DNA of 64,000 nt from Actinorugispora endophytica (GTDB lineage: Bacteria; Actinomycetota; Actinomycetes; Streptosporangiales; Streptosporangiaceae), in NCBI RefSeq assembly GCF_004363075.1, contig NZ_SNYN01000009.1, positions 57,010-121,009 on the forward strand, given 5' to 3'. The notes under the pieces were generated by a model. It was not told the DNA's origin. It saw only the letters and a program-made list of their open reading frames with translations, and did no database searches. How positions within the stretch are numbered: position 1 is the stretch's first letter; each line of letters begins with the position of its first letter. Below are positions 19,265 through 29,955 of the stretch, piece by piece. The position numbers and the translations under genes were made by a program.

Positions 19265-19499
19265 GGTCGGGGTTCAGGAACCCGTCCATGCCGGCGCGGA
19301 ACTTCTCGAAGCCCATGCGAGGAAGCCGCGCCGCGCTTCAGTTCGCTTCGGGACACGAAGACCTTTTGTTCTCCAGCGGAACCGGCTTCGCGACAGGGGC
19401 CCCGTTGCGCGTGATGACGAAGCTCTCGCCGCGCTCGGCTGCCTGGAGGACGCGTCCGCTTTCGTTGCGAAGCTCTCTTTGGTTGATCTCCTCGCTCAT
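19265..19499 (-). pseudogene. Phd/YefM-type antitoxin, frameshifted
   Basis: From ATG 19499 the frame reads MSEEINQRELRNESGRVLQ, then ITRNGAPVAKPVPLEN, a typical Phd/YefM DNA-binding half, but it stops at TGA 19340-19338 after 53 residues. The neighbouring frame continues the expected family sequence KVFVSRSELKRG. The original frame then resumes with LPRMGFEKFRAGMDGF and NPDP, which resemble the toxin-binding tail. Two small compensating indels, the first at an A-rich AACAAAAGG, best explain this. No partner toxin remains next to it. Confidence 0.72.
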
Positions 19500-19551
19500 G
19501 GCGACGAGGGGATGCCGAAGAGGATCACCGTGCTGCCAGTTGCCGGATGTG

Positions 19552-20853
19552 CTACAGGCGCCCCTGCGCCTTCAGGGAGATGTAGGCGTCCGCCAGGGCC
19601 GGGGCGATGTCGTCGGGGCCCGCGTCGACGACCTCGACGCCGTGGCGGCGCAGCTCGGCGGTGATGCGGCGGCGGTCGGCGATGGTCTTCTGGGCCGCCG
19701 CGGCGTTGTAGGCGGCGCGGGCGTCGCCCCGTTCGGCGGCCATCTCCGCGACGCGGGGGTCGCCCACGGCCGCGACCAGGACCAGGTGCCGGGCGGTCAG
19801 CGCGGAGAGGCGGGGGAGCAGACCCTCCTCCATCGCGGCGGCGTTGAGGTCGGTGAGCAGGACCACCAGCTGGCGGCTGCGGCTCTGCCCGCCCAGGATC
19901 GCGGCGACGAGCCCCGCCGAGTCCGACTCCACCAGCTCCGGCTCCAGCGGGGTCATGGCCGAGACGATGGCCTGGAGCGTGCTGCCGCGCCCGTGCGCGC
20001 GCACCCGGGCGCGCACCCGGCGGTCGTAGGCGAGCAGCTCCACCCGGTCCCCGGCCTTGGCGGCCAGCGCGGTCAGCAGCAGCCCGGCGTCCATCGCGTG
20101 CTCCAGGCGCGGCACGTCGCCGACCCGGCCCGCCGACGTGCGGCTGGTGTCCAGCACCACCAGGATGCGACGGTCCCGCTCGGGCCGCCAGGTGCGCACC
20201 ACGACCGTCTCGCGGCGCGCGGTCGCCCGCCAGTCGATCGAACGGACGTCATCGCCGGGCACGTACTCGCGCAGCGAGTCGAACTCGCTGCCCTGCCCGC
20301 GGATCATCGCGCGGTGCTGCCCCTCCAGCTCGCGCAGCCGGGACAGCTTTCCCGGCAGGTGCCGCCTGCTGTTGAAGGGCGGCAGGGTCCGCACGCTCCA
20401 GGGCACCGCGTGCGAGGACTGGCGCGCGGCCAGCCCGAGCGGCCCGTAGCTGCGCACCGTGACCTGCGCGGAGTGCTGGTCGCCGCGTCGGACCGGGGTC
20501 AGCGTCGTGCCGACCCGCCGCCGCCCGCCCGCGGGGACCACCACCTCGTGGGTGCGCGGAGCGGCGGCGGCGCTGGGCCGCCACGCGTCGCGCACGGTGG
20601 CACGGAGGACGCGCGGCCCCGGGTTGGCCACGACCAGCGAGACGGCGGCGCTCTCGCCGAGCCGGATCGAGGTGTCGCCGCTCCGCTCGAAGCGCACCGC
20701 GCGGGAGTTCGCGGCCAGGGCGAGATCGACCAGGAGCACCGCCAGGATCAGGCCGAGCGTCGCCCACAGCACCCAGTTCCCCGCGGGCGCGGCGATGAAC
20801 ACGACCAGCACCCCGACGAACGCCAGGAACACCGCGCGACCGGTGACAGCCAT
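19552..20853 (-). CDS. DUF58 domain protein
   Basis: The protein has 433 residues. Two membrane helices in the first 48 residues are followed by a beta-rich region, then the DUF58 signature REYVPGDDVRSIDWRATAR near 225-243 and a vWA-like fold with the MIDAS start DTSRT. Family members always accompany MoxR ATPases and are thought to present clients to them. It is the last gene of the leftward group beginning at 25070 and follows MoxR by 53 bp. ATG 20853 is a plausible start. Confidence 0.9.
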   Translation of the reverse strand: MAVTGRAVFLAFVGVLVVFIAAPAGNWVLWATLGLILAVLLVDLALAANSRAVRFERSGDTSIRLGESAAVSLVVANPGPRVLRATVRDAWRPSAAAAPRTHEVVVPAGGRRRVGTTLTPVRRGDQHSAQVTVRSYGPLGLAARQSSHAVPWSVRTLPPFNSRRHLPGKLSRLRELEGQHRAMIRGQGSEFDSLREYVPGDDVRSIDWRATARRETVVVRTWRPERDRRILVVLDTSRTSAGRVGDVPRLEHAMDAGLLLTALAAKAGDRVELLAYDRRVRARVRAHGRGSTLQAIVSAMTPLEPELVESDSAGLVAAILGGQSRSRQLVVLLTDLNAAAMEEGLLPRLSALTARHLVLVAAVGDPRVAEMAAERGDARAAYNAAAAQKTIADRRRITAELRRHGVEVVDAGPDDIAPALADAYISLKAQGRL

Positions 20854-20906
20854 CAGTTGGGACCGACCCTCTTCTCAGTGTTTCGTTCCACCGCGGACCT
20901 TCGCCG

Positions 20907-21886
<980 letters not shown>

Positions 21887-21890
<4 letters not shown>

Positions 21891-23086
21891 GACTGCCTTA
21901 CCTCTCTTTCGAGTCCATCGAGTTCGTCGGCGAGCCGGACCAGCCCCGGGTCGTCCCGTGTGAAGGGGTCGTCGGCGGGCCGGCCGTCCTGGGGGACGCC
22001 GTAGAGCAGGGCGCGCAGTTTCTGGGGGGGATGGGCACAGCGCGCGGAGACGGCCGCCACGACCGCCTCGGGGGTGGCGTCGGGGCCGAGCCCCAGCCCC
22101 GGACGGAGCCTGCCGACCAGCCCGGAGCGCAGCGCGGCCGCCGCGCTGCCGCGGGCCCGCCGGGAGGCGTACAACCTGGCCCGCCCCTCGGTGGTCTCCG
22201 AGGCGCGCACCACGACCGGGACCTGCTCCGCCACCAGCGGGCCCAGCCGTCGGCCGCGCCACAGCGCCAGCAGCGCGAGGGCGGCCAGCAGCGCGGGAAC
22301 GGACAGGAGGAAGCCCGGTGCCAGCAGGTCCCCGGGCTCGGCGAGGCCCACCGGCGGGACGTCGGGCGCGAACCACACCACGTCGCGCCCGGCCAGCAGG
22401 TTCAGCATCAGCGCCGCGTTGCCCTCGTCGGCCAGGAACGCGTTGCGCAGTGGGGTACCGGTCCCCAGCACCGTGACCGTGCCGCCGTCGCCGGCCGCCC
22501 GGACCAGGGCGCTGCCCTCGGCCGCGGGGTAGCAGGCGGTGGAACCGCCGCTGTACAGCTCCCCCGCGGTGTCGGCGGCCCCCGCCAGTTCCGCCGCCTC
22601 GAGCGCGCACCCGGGGGCGAGCGGGTCCCGGTCGTCGAGGCGGCCGCTCACCGCCACCCCGGGCGCGAGCGCCTTGAGCAGCTGGGTGGTCGGCTGGACG
22701 AGCAGCCGGTCGCCGGGCAGGGCGGAGATCCGGTCGACCTCCTCGGGCAGCAGCCGGTGGCTCTGGACGACCAGCAGGACCGAGTCCGGCCCGGTCGCCG
22801 CGGCGGCCTCCTCCGTCGAGCGCGCGACGGTGACGTCGGTGCCGCGGTTCCGCAGGAGTTGCACCAGCGCGCGCGAGCCCTCGGGGTTGGGGCCTTCGGG
22901 GTCGAGATCACCCTCGGGGACCGGGCGGGCGCCGAGGGACAGCACCACGGCGATCACCACCCCGGCGAGGACGAAGGCGAGCGGCCCGCGCAGCATCCGC
23001 CACAGCCCGCCGACACCGACGGAGACCGCGGAGGACTCCGGCGCGGCGGGGCTGATTCCCGCCGGGGAGGGCGTGGTCGTGCTCAT
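21887..23086 (-). CDS. DUF4350 domain membrane protein
   Basis: The protein has 399 residues. A membrane helix near 35-55 is followed by the DUF4350 domain, which has a GATase-like alpha/beta outline (GSRALVQLLRNRGTDVTV, LLVVQSHRLLPEE). A second helix near 258-280 and a cytosolic tail of about 115 residues follow. Function is unknown; it is a fixed neighbour of MoxR and DUF58 in actinobacteria. ATG 23086 overlaps the previous stop (ATGA). Start and end both overlap partner genes, so the products are probably made in fixed ratio. Confidence 0.88.
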
Positions 23087-23706
23087 GGGGTCGGCTCCGT
23101 GCTCGCGGCGGGCACGGCGGAGCGCAGCGCGTCGTCGAGGTCGCGCACCAGGCCGTACCCTTCGGCGGTCGCCGTGCGGTCGCCGTACCAGACATCGTTG
23201 AACAGGGCGGCGGCGCCGTACAGGTCGGCGCGCCGCTCGGGCAGGGCGGCGGAGGTCTCCGCCGCGAGTTCGGTGGCGGTGCGGCCGGGGCGGGGGGTGA
23301 TGACGGCGCGCTCCTCCAGGTCGCGGTTGACCGCGCGCATCCGCTCCCGGATCGCCTCGGGGTACCGCCCCTCGGCCGCGTGCCGCTCGGCCAGGTCGCG
23401 GTGGTCGGCCGCGGTCAGCTCGGTGTCGGCGCCGAAGACGGTCGCGCGCCGCCGGGAGCGCCGGGCCGGGCGTGTGTAGAGGATGATCCCGAGGACCAGC
23501 AGCGCGACGACCGCCAGCAGCGGTCCGAGGACCCACCAGCCGCCCGGGACCGACCGCCCGGCCTGTGTCATCAGCTGTTCGAGCCAGTCCAGGGCCCACA
23601 TGTACAAGCGTTCGACCAGGGAGGGCTCGGCCTCGCCGTAGATCGGGTCGGCCAGTTCCTCACGGGCGACCCGGGCCGCGTCCTCGCGGCTCACCGCCTC
23701 GCTCAA
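23083..23706 (-). CDS. DUF4129 domain membrane protein
   Basis: The protein has 207 residues. One membrane helix lies near 60-80, then a cytosolic DUF4129 region (DHRDLAERHAAEGRYPEAIRERM, TATELAAE, VWYGDRTA). DUF4129 is often fused to transglutaminase or found with MoxR/DUF58; here it is stand-alone. TTG 23706 overlaps the preceding stop (TTGA); GTG 23694 is the alternative. It is the second gene of the leftward group. Confidence 0.87.
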   Translation of the reverse strand: MSEAVSREDAARVAREELADPIYGEAEPSLVERLYMWALDWLEQLMTQAGRSVPGGWWVLGPLLAVVALLVLGIILYTRPARRSRRRATVFGADTELTAADHRDLAERHAAEGRYPEAIRERMRAVNRDLEERAVITPRPGRTATELAAETSAALPERRADLYGAAALFNDVWYGDRTATAEGYGLVRDLDDALRSAVPAASTEPTP

Positions 23707-25070
23707 GCGGGGACCCCCGGACGCGGTTCGAGGAGGTAGACCTCCGGGCCGATGGCCGCGCCCGACTGGACCGCGGCCTGCAACCGCAGGTCCAGCCCTT
23801 CCCGGCGCATCCGCAGGTCCAGGTAGAGCAGCGCGGTGACGCCCGCGGTGAACGGGCTGCTGATGCAGCCGGTCAGCAGCATCCCGAGGAAGGCCAGGGC
23901 CGCGCTGGCGACGGTGGCGGCGGCCTCACCGGGGATGAGCATGCCGACGAACATGCTGCCGAAGGTGAACGGGGTGGAAAGCGTGCTCGCGACGATCTGG
24001 ACCAGGATCTGGGTGAGCAGCAGGATGCCCACCAGGCGCCAGAAGCTTCCCGAGGTCAGCCGCCACGAGCGGGCCAGCGCCCGGAACGGGCCGACCTGCT
24101 CGAGGACGGAGACGGGCATGGCCAGCGTGGTCTTGACGCCGGCCCAGACGAGCAGCACGACGAGCGGAGCGCCCACCAGGAACAGCACGGCCAGCCCCAC
24201 GAGGGGGTCCAGGGCCATGACCAGCCCGATCGAGAGCACGAACAGGAGGCTGATCAGGATGATCGCCACGACCGAGAACACGAGGTACAGGCCGGTCAGC
24301 CCCAGGAGCGCCGCGAGCCGCCCGCGCATGGCCCGGACCGCCTCGCCGAAGGTCGGCCGGCGGCCGAGTACGGCCGCGCCGACCACGCCGGTGAGCAGGC
24401 CCACCAGCAGGCTGGTGCCCAGGAGCTGCAGGAGCGAGCCGCCGTAGATGCTCAGCAGGCTGAACCCCGAGAAGGGGAAGGCGGTCTCGGGCTCGGCGTA
24501 GGGGTCGTCGATGACCGTGTCGATCATGGTCGTGTACTCGCGGGAGAAGTCCGCCAGCCCCAGCGCGGGCAGGACGCTGACGATCGCCACCACGATGAAG
24601 GTCACCCCGAGGGTGGCCTTGGGGTTGTCCCGCAGGTAGCTGAACGCGCCGTTGAAGATGTCGCCGAGGGAGAGCGGGCGCAGCGCGATGACCCCGGGAC
24701 GGGGCGCGAACGTCGGGCTCCCCCCGGCGCCGGGGGGAGGGCCCCAGCCGGGCTGCTGCCCGGGGAACTGTCCGGGGGGAGGGCCCCAGCCGGGCTGCTG
24801 TCCGGAGAGCTGTCCGGGCGGCGGTCCCCAGCCGGGGGCCGGACCGGCCGGTGCGCCGGGCTCCGCGTACCCCGGGGCCTGCCGAGGGGGGACCCCCGGC
24901 GCGGACCATGCGGCGGCCGGCGGCGCCGCGGAGCCCTCCGGGGCGCCGCCGGCCGCAGTCCGGTTCCCTGCCTCAGGGGCGTGATCTGGGGTAATGTCCT
25001 GACCAGGGGATTCGACAGGGTCCGGTTGGCCGCCGGGAGCTTGCCACGACTGACCGTCCTCCTCGGGCAT
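23703..25070 (-). CDS. Pro/Gly-rich multi-pass membrane protein
   Basis: The protein has 455 residues. The first 125 are a disordered Pro/Gly/Gln region with near-identical repeats of PGWGPPPGQ (the DNA repeat is visible at about 24735-24835). The remainder has about six membrane helices and begins with PLSLGDIFNGAF, the mark of the glycerophosphodiester-phosphodiesterase membrane-domain/DUF7847 type proteins; no phosphodiesterase domain is present. It is the first gene of the group running to DUF58 and is divergent from mtrA. Function is unknown; the disordered cytosolic arm may recruit partners. Confidence 0.83.
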   Translation of the reverse strand: MPEEDGQSWQAPGGQPDPVESPGQDITPDHAPEAGNRTAAGGAPEGSAAPPAAAWSAPGVPPRQAPGYAEPGAPAGPAPGWGPPPGQLSGQQPGWGPPPGQFPGQQPGWGPPPGAGGSPTFAPRPGVIALRPLSLGDIFNGAFSYLRDNPKATLGVTFIVVAIVSVLPALGLADFSREYTTMIDTVIDDPYAEPETAFPFSGFSLLSIYGGSLLQLLGTSLLVGLLTGVVGAAVLGRRPTFGEAVRAMRGRLAALLGLTGLYLVFSVVAIILISLLFVLSIGLVMALDPLVGLAVLFLVGAPLVVLLVWAGVKTTLAMPVSVLEQVGPFRALARSWRLTSGSFWRLVGILLLTQILVQIVASTLSTPFTFGSMFVGMLIPGEAAATVASAALAFLGMLLTGCISSPFTAGVTALLYLDLRMRREGLDLRLQAAVQSGAAIGPEVYLLEPRPGVPA

Positions 25071-25552
25071 CGATCCTCCTGTGTCGACCGGGCTGGTTGA
25101 CCGCTTCCTCGAACGGGTACGGTGCGGTCTCCCACGCTATGCGAGTTCAACCTACTGGTGGGAATCCTGTTCCGTGGGCCACAACCGTCGTGTTACCGCC
25201 CATCCGATACTGTTCATTCTTTTTGTATGATTTTGTTATCTAACGGGCCCGACCGTCCGTAAGGACGGGATCGTCCGCACTGGACGCGGCGGTGTGTCAG
25301 GCGGCAGGGTGTGCGGGAGGCCCGGATCCGGACGAACGCCGGTGAACGCGGCGGCCGCCGCCGACCTTGCGCGGCGGCCCGTCGGTTGATGGCAAGGTTG
25401 GGGGGTGTCCTGCCGACACCCCGAAAAGCCCGGCCGGTCGCTCTGTGGGATCCGGCCGGAAGATCTGAAGTTCTGCCGCTTGAGTGTCCGGAAAGGAGAA
25501 GGCGGACCGGAGCGTCGTCCCTGACGGGATGCCGACCGACGCCGGAAAATCG
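25071..25552. promoter_or_regulatory. intergenic region between the DUF7847-like gene and mtrA
   Basis: This is a 482-bp divergent control region. Its 25205-25243 stretch is strikingly AT-rich for this genome and includes TTTTTGTATGATTTTGTTAT, a likely promoter core. A GTTAC (25192-25196), the complement of a half-site reported for MtrA boxes, lies just before it. Bases 25250-25480 are GC-rich and hold no convincing gene. Exact promoter elements cannot be fixed by eye. Confidence 0.45.
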
Positions 25553-26230
25553 ATGAAGGGACGCGTACTGGTCGTCGATGACGACCTCGCTCTCGCCGAG
25601 ATGCTGGGCATCGTGCTCAGAGGCGAAGGGTTCGAGCCGTCGTTCGTGCACGACGGAGACAAGGCCCTGGAAGCCTTCCGCGAGACAAAACCGGACCTGG
25701 TGCTGCTGGACCTCATGCTGCCCGGAGCCGACGGCATCGACGTGTGCCGCCAGATCCGCGCCGAGTCCGGGGTGCCCATCGTGATGCTCACGGCCAAGAG
25801 CGACACCGTGGACATCGTGCTCGGCCTGGAGTCCGGAGCCGACGACTACATCGTCAAGCCGTTCAAGCCCAAGGAGCTGGTCGCCCGCGTCCGGGTCCGG
25901 CTGCGCCGCACCGAGGAGCCCGCTCCCGAGGTGCTCCAGATCGGCGACATCACCATCGACGTCGCCGGGCACTCCGTGCGCCGCGCGGGCCAGCCCATCA
26001 GCCTCACCCCGCTGGAGTTCGACCTGCTCGTGGCGCTCGCGCGCAAGCCGCGCCAGGTCTTCACCCGCGAGGTGCTGCTGGAGCAGGTGTGGGGCTACCG
26101 GCACGCCGCCGACACCCGCCTGGTCAACGTGCACGTGCAGCGGCTCCGGGCCAAGATCGAGAAGGACCCCGAGCACCCCGAGGTCGTCGTCACGGTGCGC
26201 GGTGTCGGCTACAAGGCCGGTACCGCCTGA
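25553..26230 (+). CDS. mtrA: MtrA response regulator
   Basis: The protein has 225 residues and is an OmpR-type regulator. The receiver has VLVVDDD, the phosphorylated Asp in LVLLDLMLPG, MLTAKSD and YIVKPFKPKEL. The C-terminal winged helix has SLTPLEFDLLVALARKPRQ and GYRHAADTRLVNVHVQRLR. It closely matches mycobacterial MtrA, which controls cell division, wall hydrolases and development. ATG 25553 (MKGRVLVVDDD) matches the family start; the in-frame codon at 25484 adds 23 unrelated residues. It is followed by mtrB and lpqB. Confidence 0.96.
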   Translation: MKGRVLVVDDDLALAEMLGIVLRGEGFEPSFVHDGDKALEAFRETKPDLVLLDLMLPGADGIDVCRQIRAESGVPIVMLTAKSDTVDIVLGLESGADDYIVKPFKPKELVARVRVRLRRTEEPAPEVLQIGDITIDVAGHSVRRAGQPISLTPLEFDLLVALARKPRQVFTREVLLEQVWGYRHAADTRLVNVHVQRLRAKIEKDPEHPEVVVTVRGVGYKAGTA

Positions 26231-26241
26231 CAGGCTCCGGG

Positions 26242-27984
26242 ATGGCAACGGTGTCGGGCGTCGACCCCAGCGCGAACGCGGCGGACCCCTCGAAGGGCGG
26301 GCTCGCCGCGCCTTCGCGCTGGCAGCGCTCCGGAAACATGCTGCGCACCGGCTACCTGGTCACCCAGCGGTCGGCGCGCTCCCTCGTCAGCGCCGTGAAC
26401 TCGCACTGGCGGAGGTCCCTGCAGCTGCGTGTGGTCACCTCCACCATGGCGGTCTCGCTGCTGGTCACCGTGGTTCTGGGGTTCTTCCTCGTGCAGCAGG
26501 TCCAGACCGGCCTCCTCGACGCCAAGGTGCAGGCCGCCTTCAGCGACCACCAGGCGGGCCTGACGACCGCGGTGAGCATCCTGCAGGACGGCGACCAGCA
26601 GGACCCCGACCGCCAGCTCGACCAGATCGCCGAGGACCTCAGCGCGCGCAGCGGCTCCACCGGCCTGTACGACGTGGTGATCATGGCCTCGGTCAGCGGG
26701 ATGACCGGGCGCGCCACCAACGGGGTCGGCGAGGCGAGCGTGCCCGCGCAGCTGCGCGAGGCCGTGCAGGAGAGCAGCGACGGCCAGCAGCACGGCCGCT
26801 ACACCGAGATCATCCGGGGCGGGGAGCGGGAGCCGGGCCTGGCCGTGGGCGCCCAGCTGTCCAGCGCCTACGAGCTCTACTACCTCTTCCCGCTGGACCA
26901 CGAGCAGCAGATGCTCGACCTGGTCCAGCGGACCCTGGCGCTGGTCGCCGCCGCGCTGATCGTGCTGCTGGCCGCCATCGCCTACGTGGTCACCCGGCAG
27001 GTGGTCACACCGGTGCGCCAGGCCGCGAGCTCGGCCGAGAAGCTCTCCTCCGGCGAGCTGTCCGAGCGGATGAAGGTGCGCGGCGAGGACGACCTCGCCC
27101 GCCTGGCGATGTCCTTCAACGACATGGCGGGCAGCCTCCAGGAGAAGATCCAGGAGCTGGAGGAGCTGTCCAAGCTTCAACGCCAGTTCGTCTCGGACGT
27201 CTCGCACGAGCTGCGCACCCCGCTCACCACCATCCGGATGGCCGGTGACCTGCTGTTCGAGGAGCGGGACGGCTTCGACCCCACGATGCGGCGCTCGGTG
27301 GAGCTCCTGCAGAGCCAGCTGGAGCGGTTCGAGGAGCTGCTCACGGACCTGCTGGAGATCAGCCGGCACGACGCGGGCGCGGCCACCCTGGCCACCGAGA
27401 GCGTGGACATCCGGGACTCGGTCCTCAAGGCCGTCGGCGAGGCCGAGCAGATCGCGGAGAAGCGGGGGATCAAGGTGGTGCTGAGGCTGCCCGCCGAGCC
27501 GTGCGCGGCCGAGTTCGACGCCCGCCGGATCAACCGGATCCTGCGCAACCTCATCGTCAACGCGATCGAGCACAGCGAGGGCAAGGACGTCGTCGTGACG
27601 GCCGCGGGGGACCGGGACGCCGTGGCGGTGGCGGTCCGCGACTTCGGGGTCGGGCTCAAGGACGGTGAGGAGCACCTGTGCTTCGACCGCTTCTGGAGGG
27701 CCGACCCGGCCCGGGCCCGAACGACCGGCGGAACAGGGCTGGGGCTCTCCATCGCCAGGGAGGACGCGCTGCTGCACGGCGGCTGGCTCCAGGCGTGGGG
27801 GATGCCGGGCAAGGGGTCGCAGTTCCGGCTGTCCCTGCCGCGACGGGCAGGCGCCGAACTGCGGGGCTCCCCGCTGCCGCTGGCGCCGCCGGAGATGGCG
27901 CTGGGCCGGACGCTCTCGGTGTTCGGCGGCCAGCAGGGAGACCTCGAAACGGTGCGCGGGGTCGGGGCGGGGGAGGAAACGTGA
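26242..27984 (+). CDS. mtrB: MtrB sensor histidine kinase
   Basis: The protein has 580 residues. A cytosolic N-terminal stretch of about 63 residues is followed by helix 1 (64-88), an extracellular domain of about 140 residues, helix 2 (232-254), HAMP, HisKA with SHELRTPLTTIR (His322) and HATPase with NLIVNAIEHSEG, DFGVGL and the G-box TGGTGLGLSI. It phosphorylates MtrA. ATG 26242 is 11 bp after the mtrA stop with weak SD; a later ATG at 26338 is possible. The stop overlaps lpqB. Confidence 0.95.
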   Translation: MATVSGVDPSANAADPSKGGLAAPSRWQRSGNMLRTGYLVTQRSARSLVSAVNSHWRRSLQLRVVTSTMAVSLLVTVVLGFFLVQQVQTGLLDAKVQAAFSDHQAGLTTAVSILQDGDQQDPDRQLDQIAEDLSARSGSTGLYDVVIMASVSGMTGRATNGVGEASVPAQLREAVQESSDGQQHGRYTEIIRGGEREPGLAVGAQLSSAYELYYLFPLDHEQQMLDLVQRTLALVAAALIVLLAAIAYVVTRQVVTPVRQAASSAEKLSSGELSERMKVRGEDDLARLAMSFNDMAGSLQEKIQELEELSKLQRQFVSDVSHELRTPLTTIRMAGDLLFEERDGFDPTMRRSVELLQSQLERFEELLTDLLEISRHDAGAATLATESVDIRDSVLKAVGEAEQIAEKRGIKVVLRLPAEPCAAEFDARRINRILRNLIVNAIEHSEGKDVVVTAAGDRDAVAVAVRDFGVGLKDGEEHLCFDRFWRADPARARTTGGTGLGLSIAREDALLHGGWLQAWGMPGKGSQFRLSLPRRAGAELRGSPLPLAPPEMALGRTLSVFGGQQGDLETVRGVGAGEET

Positions 27985-29855
27985 TCGGACACGGCGGTCG
28001 GATCGGCGCCGCGGCCTCGGCCGCCTGCCTGGTGGCGGCGCTGTCGGGGTGCGCGAGCGTTCCCACCGGCGGTCCCACCTTCCCGGGCCGGGGCGACAAC
28101 GCCGGAGGGCAGGCCGACACCTTCACCCGGCTGATCCCGGCCGGGCCGCAGCCGGGGGTGGGGGAGGGCGCGCTGGTGCGCGGCTTCCTCAAGGACATGG
28201 GCAGCTTCGAGGAGAACCACAAGGCGGCGCGGCTGTACATGACCGAGGACGAGCAGGCCGTCTGGAAGCCCAGCGACCAGGTGCTCGTCTACGGGGAGAT
28301 GGACGCCGTCCGCTTCGACGTGGAGGCGGTCGAGGAGGACCGGACGGCCAGGGTGCGCATGCGCACCCCGCTGTACGCGACCATCCGAACCGACGGCCAG
28401 TACGTGCCCGCCGACCAGGGCGAGAACATCGACATCGCCTTCGACCTGACCAAGGTCGACGGCGAGTGGCGCATCGCCGACCTTCCCGACGACCTCCTGC
28501 TGAGCAGGCGTGACGTCGACCGGGTGTACCGCCCCCTCAACCTGTACTACTTCAACCGGGACCTGAGCACGCTCGTGCCGGACCCGGTGTTCCTGCCGGT
28601 GCAGCCCACCACCGACATCACCGAGCAGCTCGCGCGGGCGCTGATCCGCATGCTGGTGGACGGCCCGACCGACTGGCTGGCGCCCGCGGTGCGCTCGTCC
28701 TTTCCCGAAGGCGTCGACACGGCCGTGTCCTACGAATCGGGCATGATCACCGTGGAGCTCGGCGCCGGGGCCGACGGCACCGGTACCGAGGAGCGCTTCG
28801 GGATGGGCGCCCAACTCGTGTGGACCCTCAAGCAGCTCCCCGAGGTCCAGGAGCTCACGCTGCGGATCGGCGGGGAGGACGTGGAGTTCGCCGGCGCCGA
28901 GGGCGGCAGCCTCCAGACCAGCAGCCAGGAGTGGAACGCGGTGAACCCGTCCGGGGTGGACGGGGGCTCGCTGCGGTCCTACTTCATGCGGGACGGCCAG
29001 TTGTGGTCGCTCGACGCGGACCAGCAGGAGTCCCTCGTGGAGGGCGCGCCGGGGGAGGGGACCACCCTGCTCGAACGGCACGCGGTCTCCCTGGACGAGG
29101 ACAGGGTGGCGGGCGTCGTGCCGGACGACGGCTCGGTCCGGGTCGCCGAACTCGTCGACGGCAGCGAGTACGCGACCGTGCTCGCGGACGGGGAGTACAC
29201 CTCGCTGTCCTGGGACGTCTACGGGAACCTCTGGGTCCTCCAGGACCTGTCGGGGGAGGCCGACGACGCGGAGGAGGACGAGGACCTCGCCGACGACACG
29301 GAGCGGGGGGACGCCGCCTCGTCCGACTCCGAACGGCAGGGGGAGCCGGGCGATCCGGCGACCCGGCTGTGGCTGCTGCCGGGCGGCTCGGACCCGGTCG
29401 AGGTGACCGCGCCGGAGCTGGCCGACGCCGCTGTCACCGAGCTGCGGGTCTCCCGGGACGGCACCCGCGTCGCGGTCCTGACCGGGACCGGGGAGACCGG
29501 CGCGGTCTCGGTCGGCCGCGTCGTGTACGGCGAGTCGGCCGTGACCCTCCAGGGGTTCCTGCCCCTGGCCGCGGATCTGACCAGCGTCGACGGCCTGTCC
29601 TGGCGGGGCGCCGACCAGCTCGCGGTCCTGGGGCAGAAGGACCGCGGCGCGCTCCAGGCGTACCTGGTCCCGCTCAACGGCAGCGGTGAGTCCACCAGTG
29701 CGGGCGCCGTCACCGGGTCCGACATGAAGACCATCGCGGCGGGTCCCGGACTGCCCCTCCTCTCGGGCACGGAGGAGGACACCATCTCCATGTCCAGCGA
29801 CCGCCTCATGTGGCGGCGCGTGGCCGACGGGACGAACCCGGTCTACCCCGGTTAG
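27981..29855 (+). CDS. lpqB: LpqB lipoprotein, MtrAB partner
   Basis: The protein has 624 residues. A signal peptide with lipobox ALSGC (Cys24) is followed by the LpqB N-terminal region, a GerMN-type domain (around 195-310; LARALIRMLVDGPTDWL) and a C-terminal beta-propeller-like half interrupted by an acidic insertion near 425-455. In mycobacteria LpqB binds the outside of MtrB and modulates it. GTG 27981 overlaps the mtrB stop (GTGA) and follows a perfect GGGAGGAAA, so the three genes are coupled. Confidence 0.95.
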   Translation: MIGHGGRIGAAASAACLVAALSGCASVPTGGPTFPGRGDNAGGQADTFTRLIPAGPQPGVGEGALVRGFLKDMGSFEENHKAARLYMTEDEQAVWKPSDQVLVYGEMDAVRFDVEAVEEDRTARVRMRTPLYATIRTDGQYVPADQGENIDIAFDLTKVDGEWRIADLPDDLLLSRRDVDRVYRPLNLYYFNRDLSTLVPDPVFLPVQPTTDITEQLARALIRMLVDGPTDWLAPAVRSSFPEGVDTAVSYESGMITVELGAGADGTGTEERFGMGAQLVWTLKQLPEVQELTLRIGGEDVEFAGAEGGSLQTSSQEWNAVNPSGVDGGSLRSYFMRDGQLWSLDADQQESLVEGAPGEGTTLLERHAVSLDEDRVAGVVPDDGSVRVAELVDGSEYATVLADGEYTSLSWDVYGNLWVLQDLSGEADDAEEDEDLADDTERGDAASSDSERQGEPGDPATRLWLLPGGSDPVEVTAPELADAAVTELRVSRDGTRVAVLTGTGETGAVSVGRVVYGESAVTLQGFLPLAADLTSVDGLSWRGADQLAVLGQKDRGALQAYLVPLNGSGESTSAGAVTGSDMKTIAAGPGLPLLSGTEEDTISMSSDRLMWRRVADGTNPVYPG

Positions 29856-29955
29856 GCCGCCGGAGGGGCCTTCGCGTCCCGCGGTCCGGGGCGGGTTCTC
29901 CACAGGGGCCGGATCCGGGTGGCGCCGCCCTGTGCGGGGGTTCCAGGCTCGGGGT

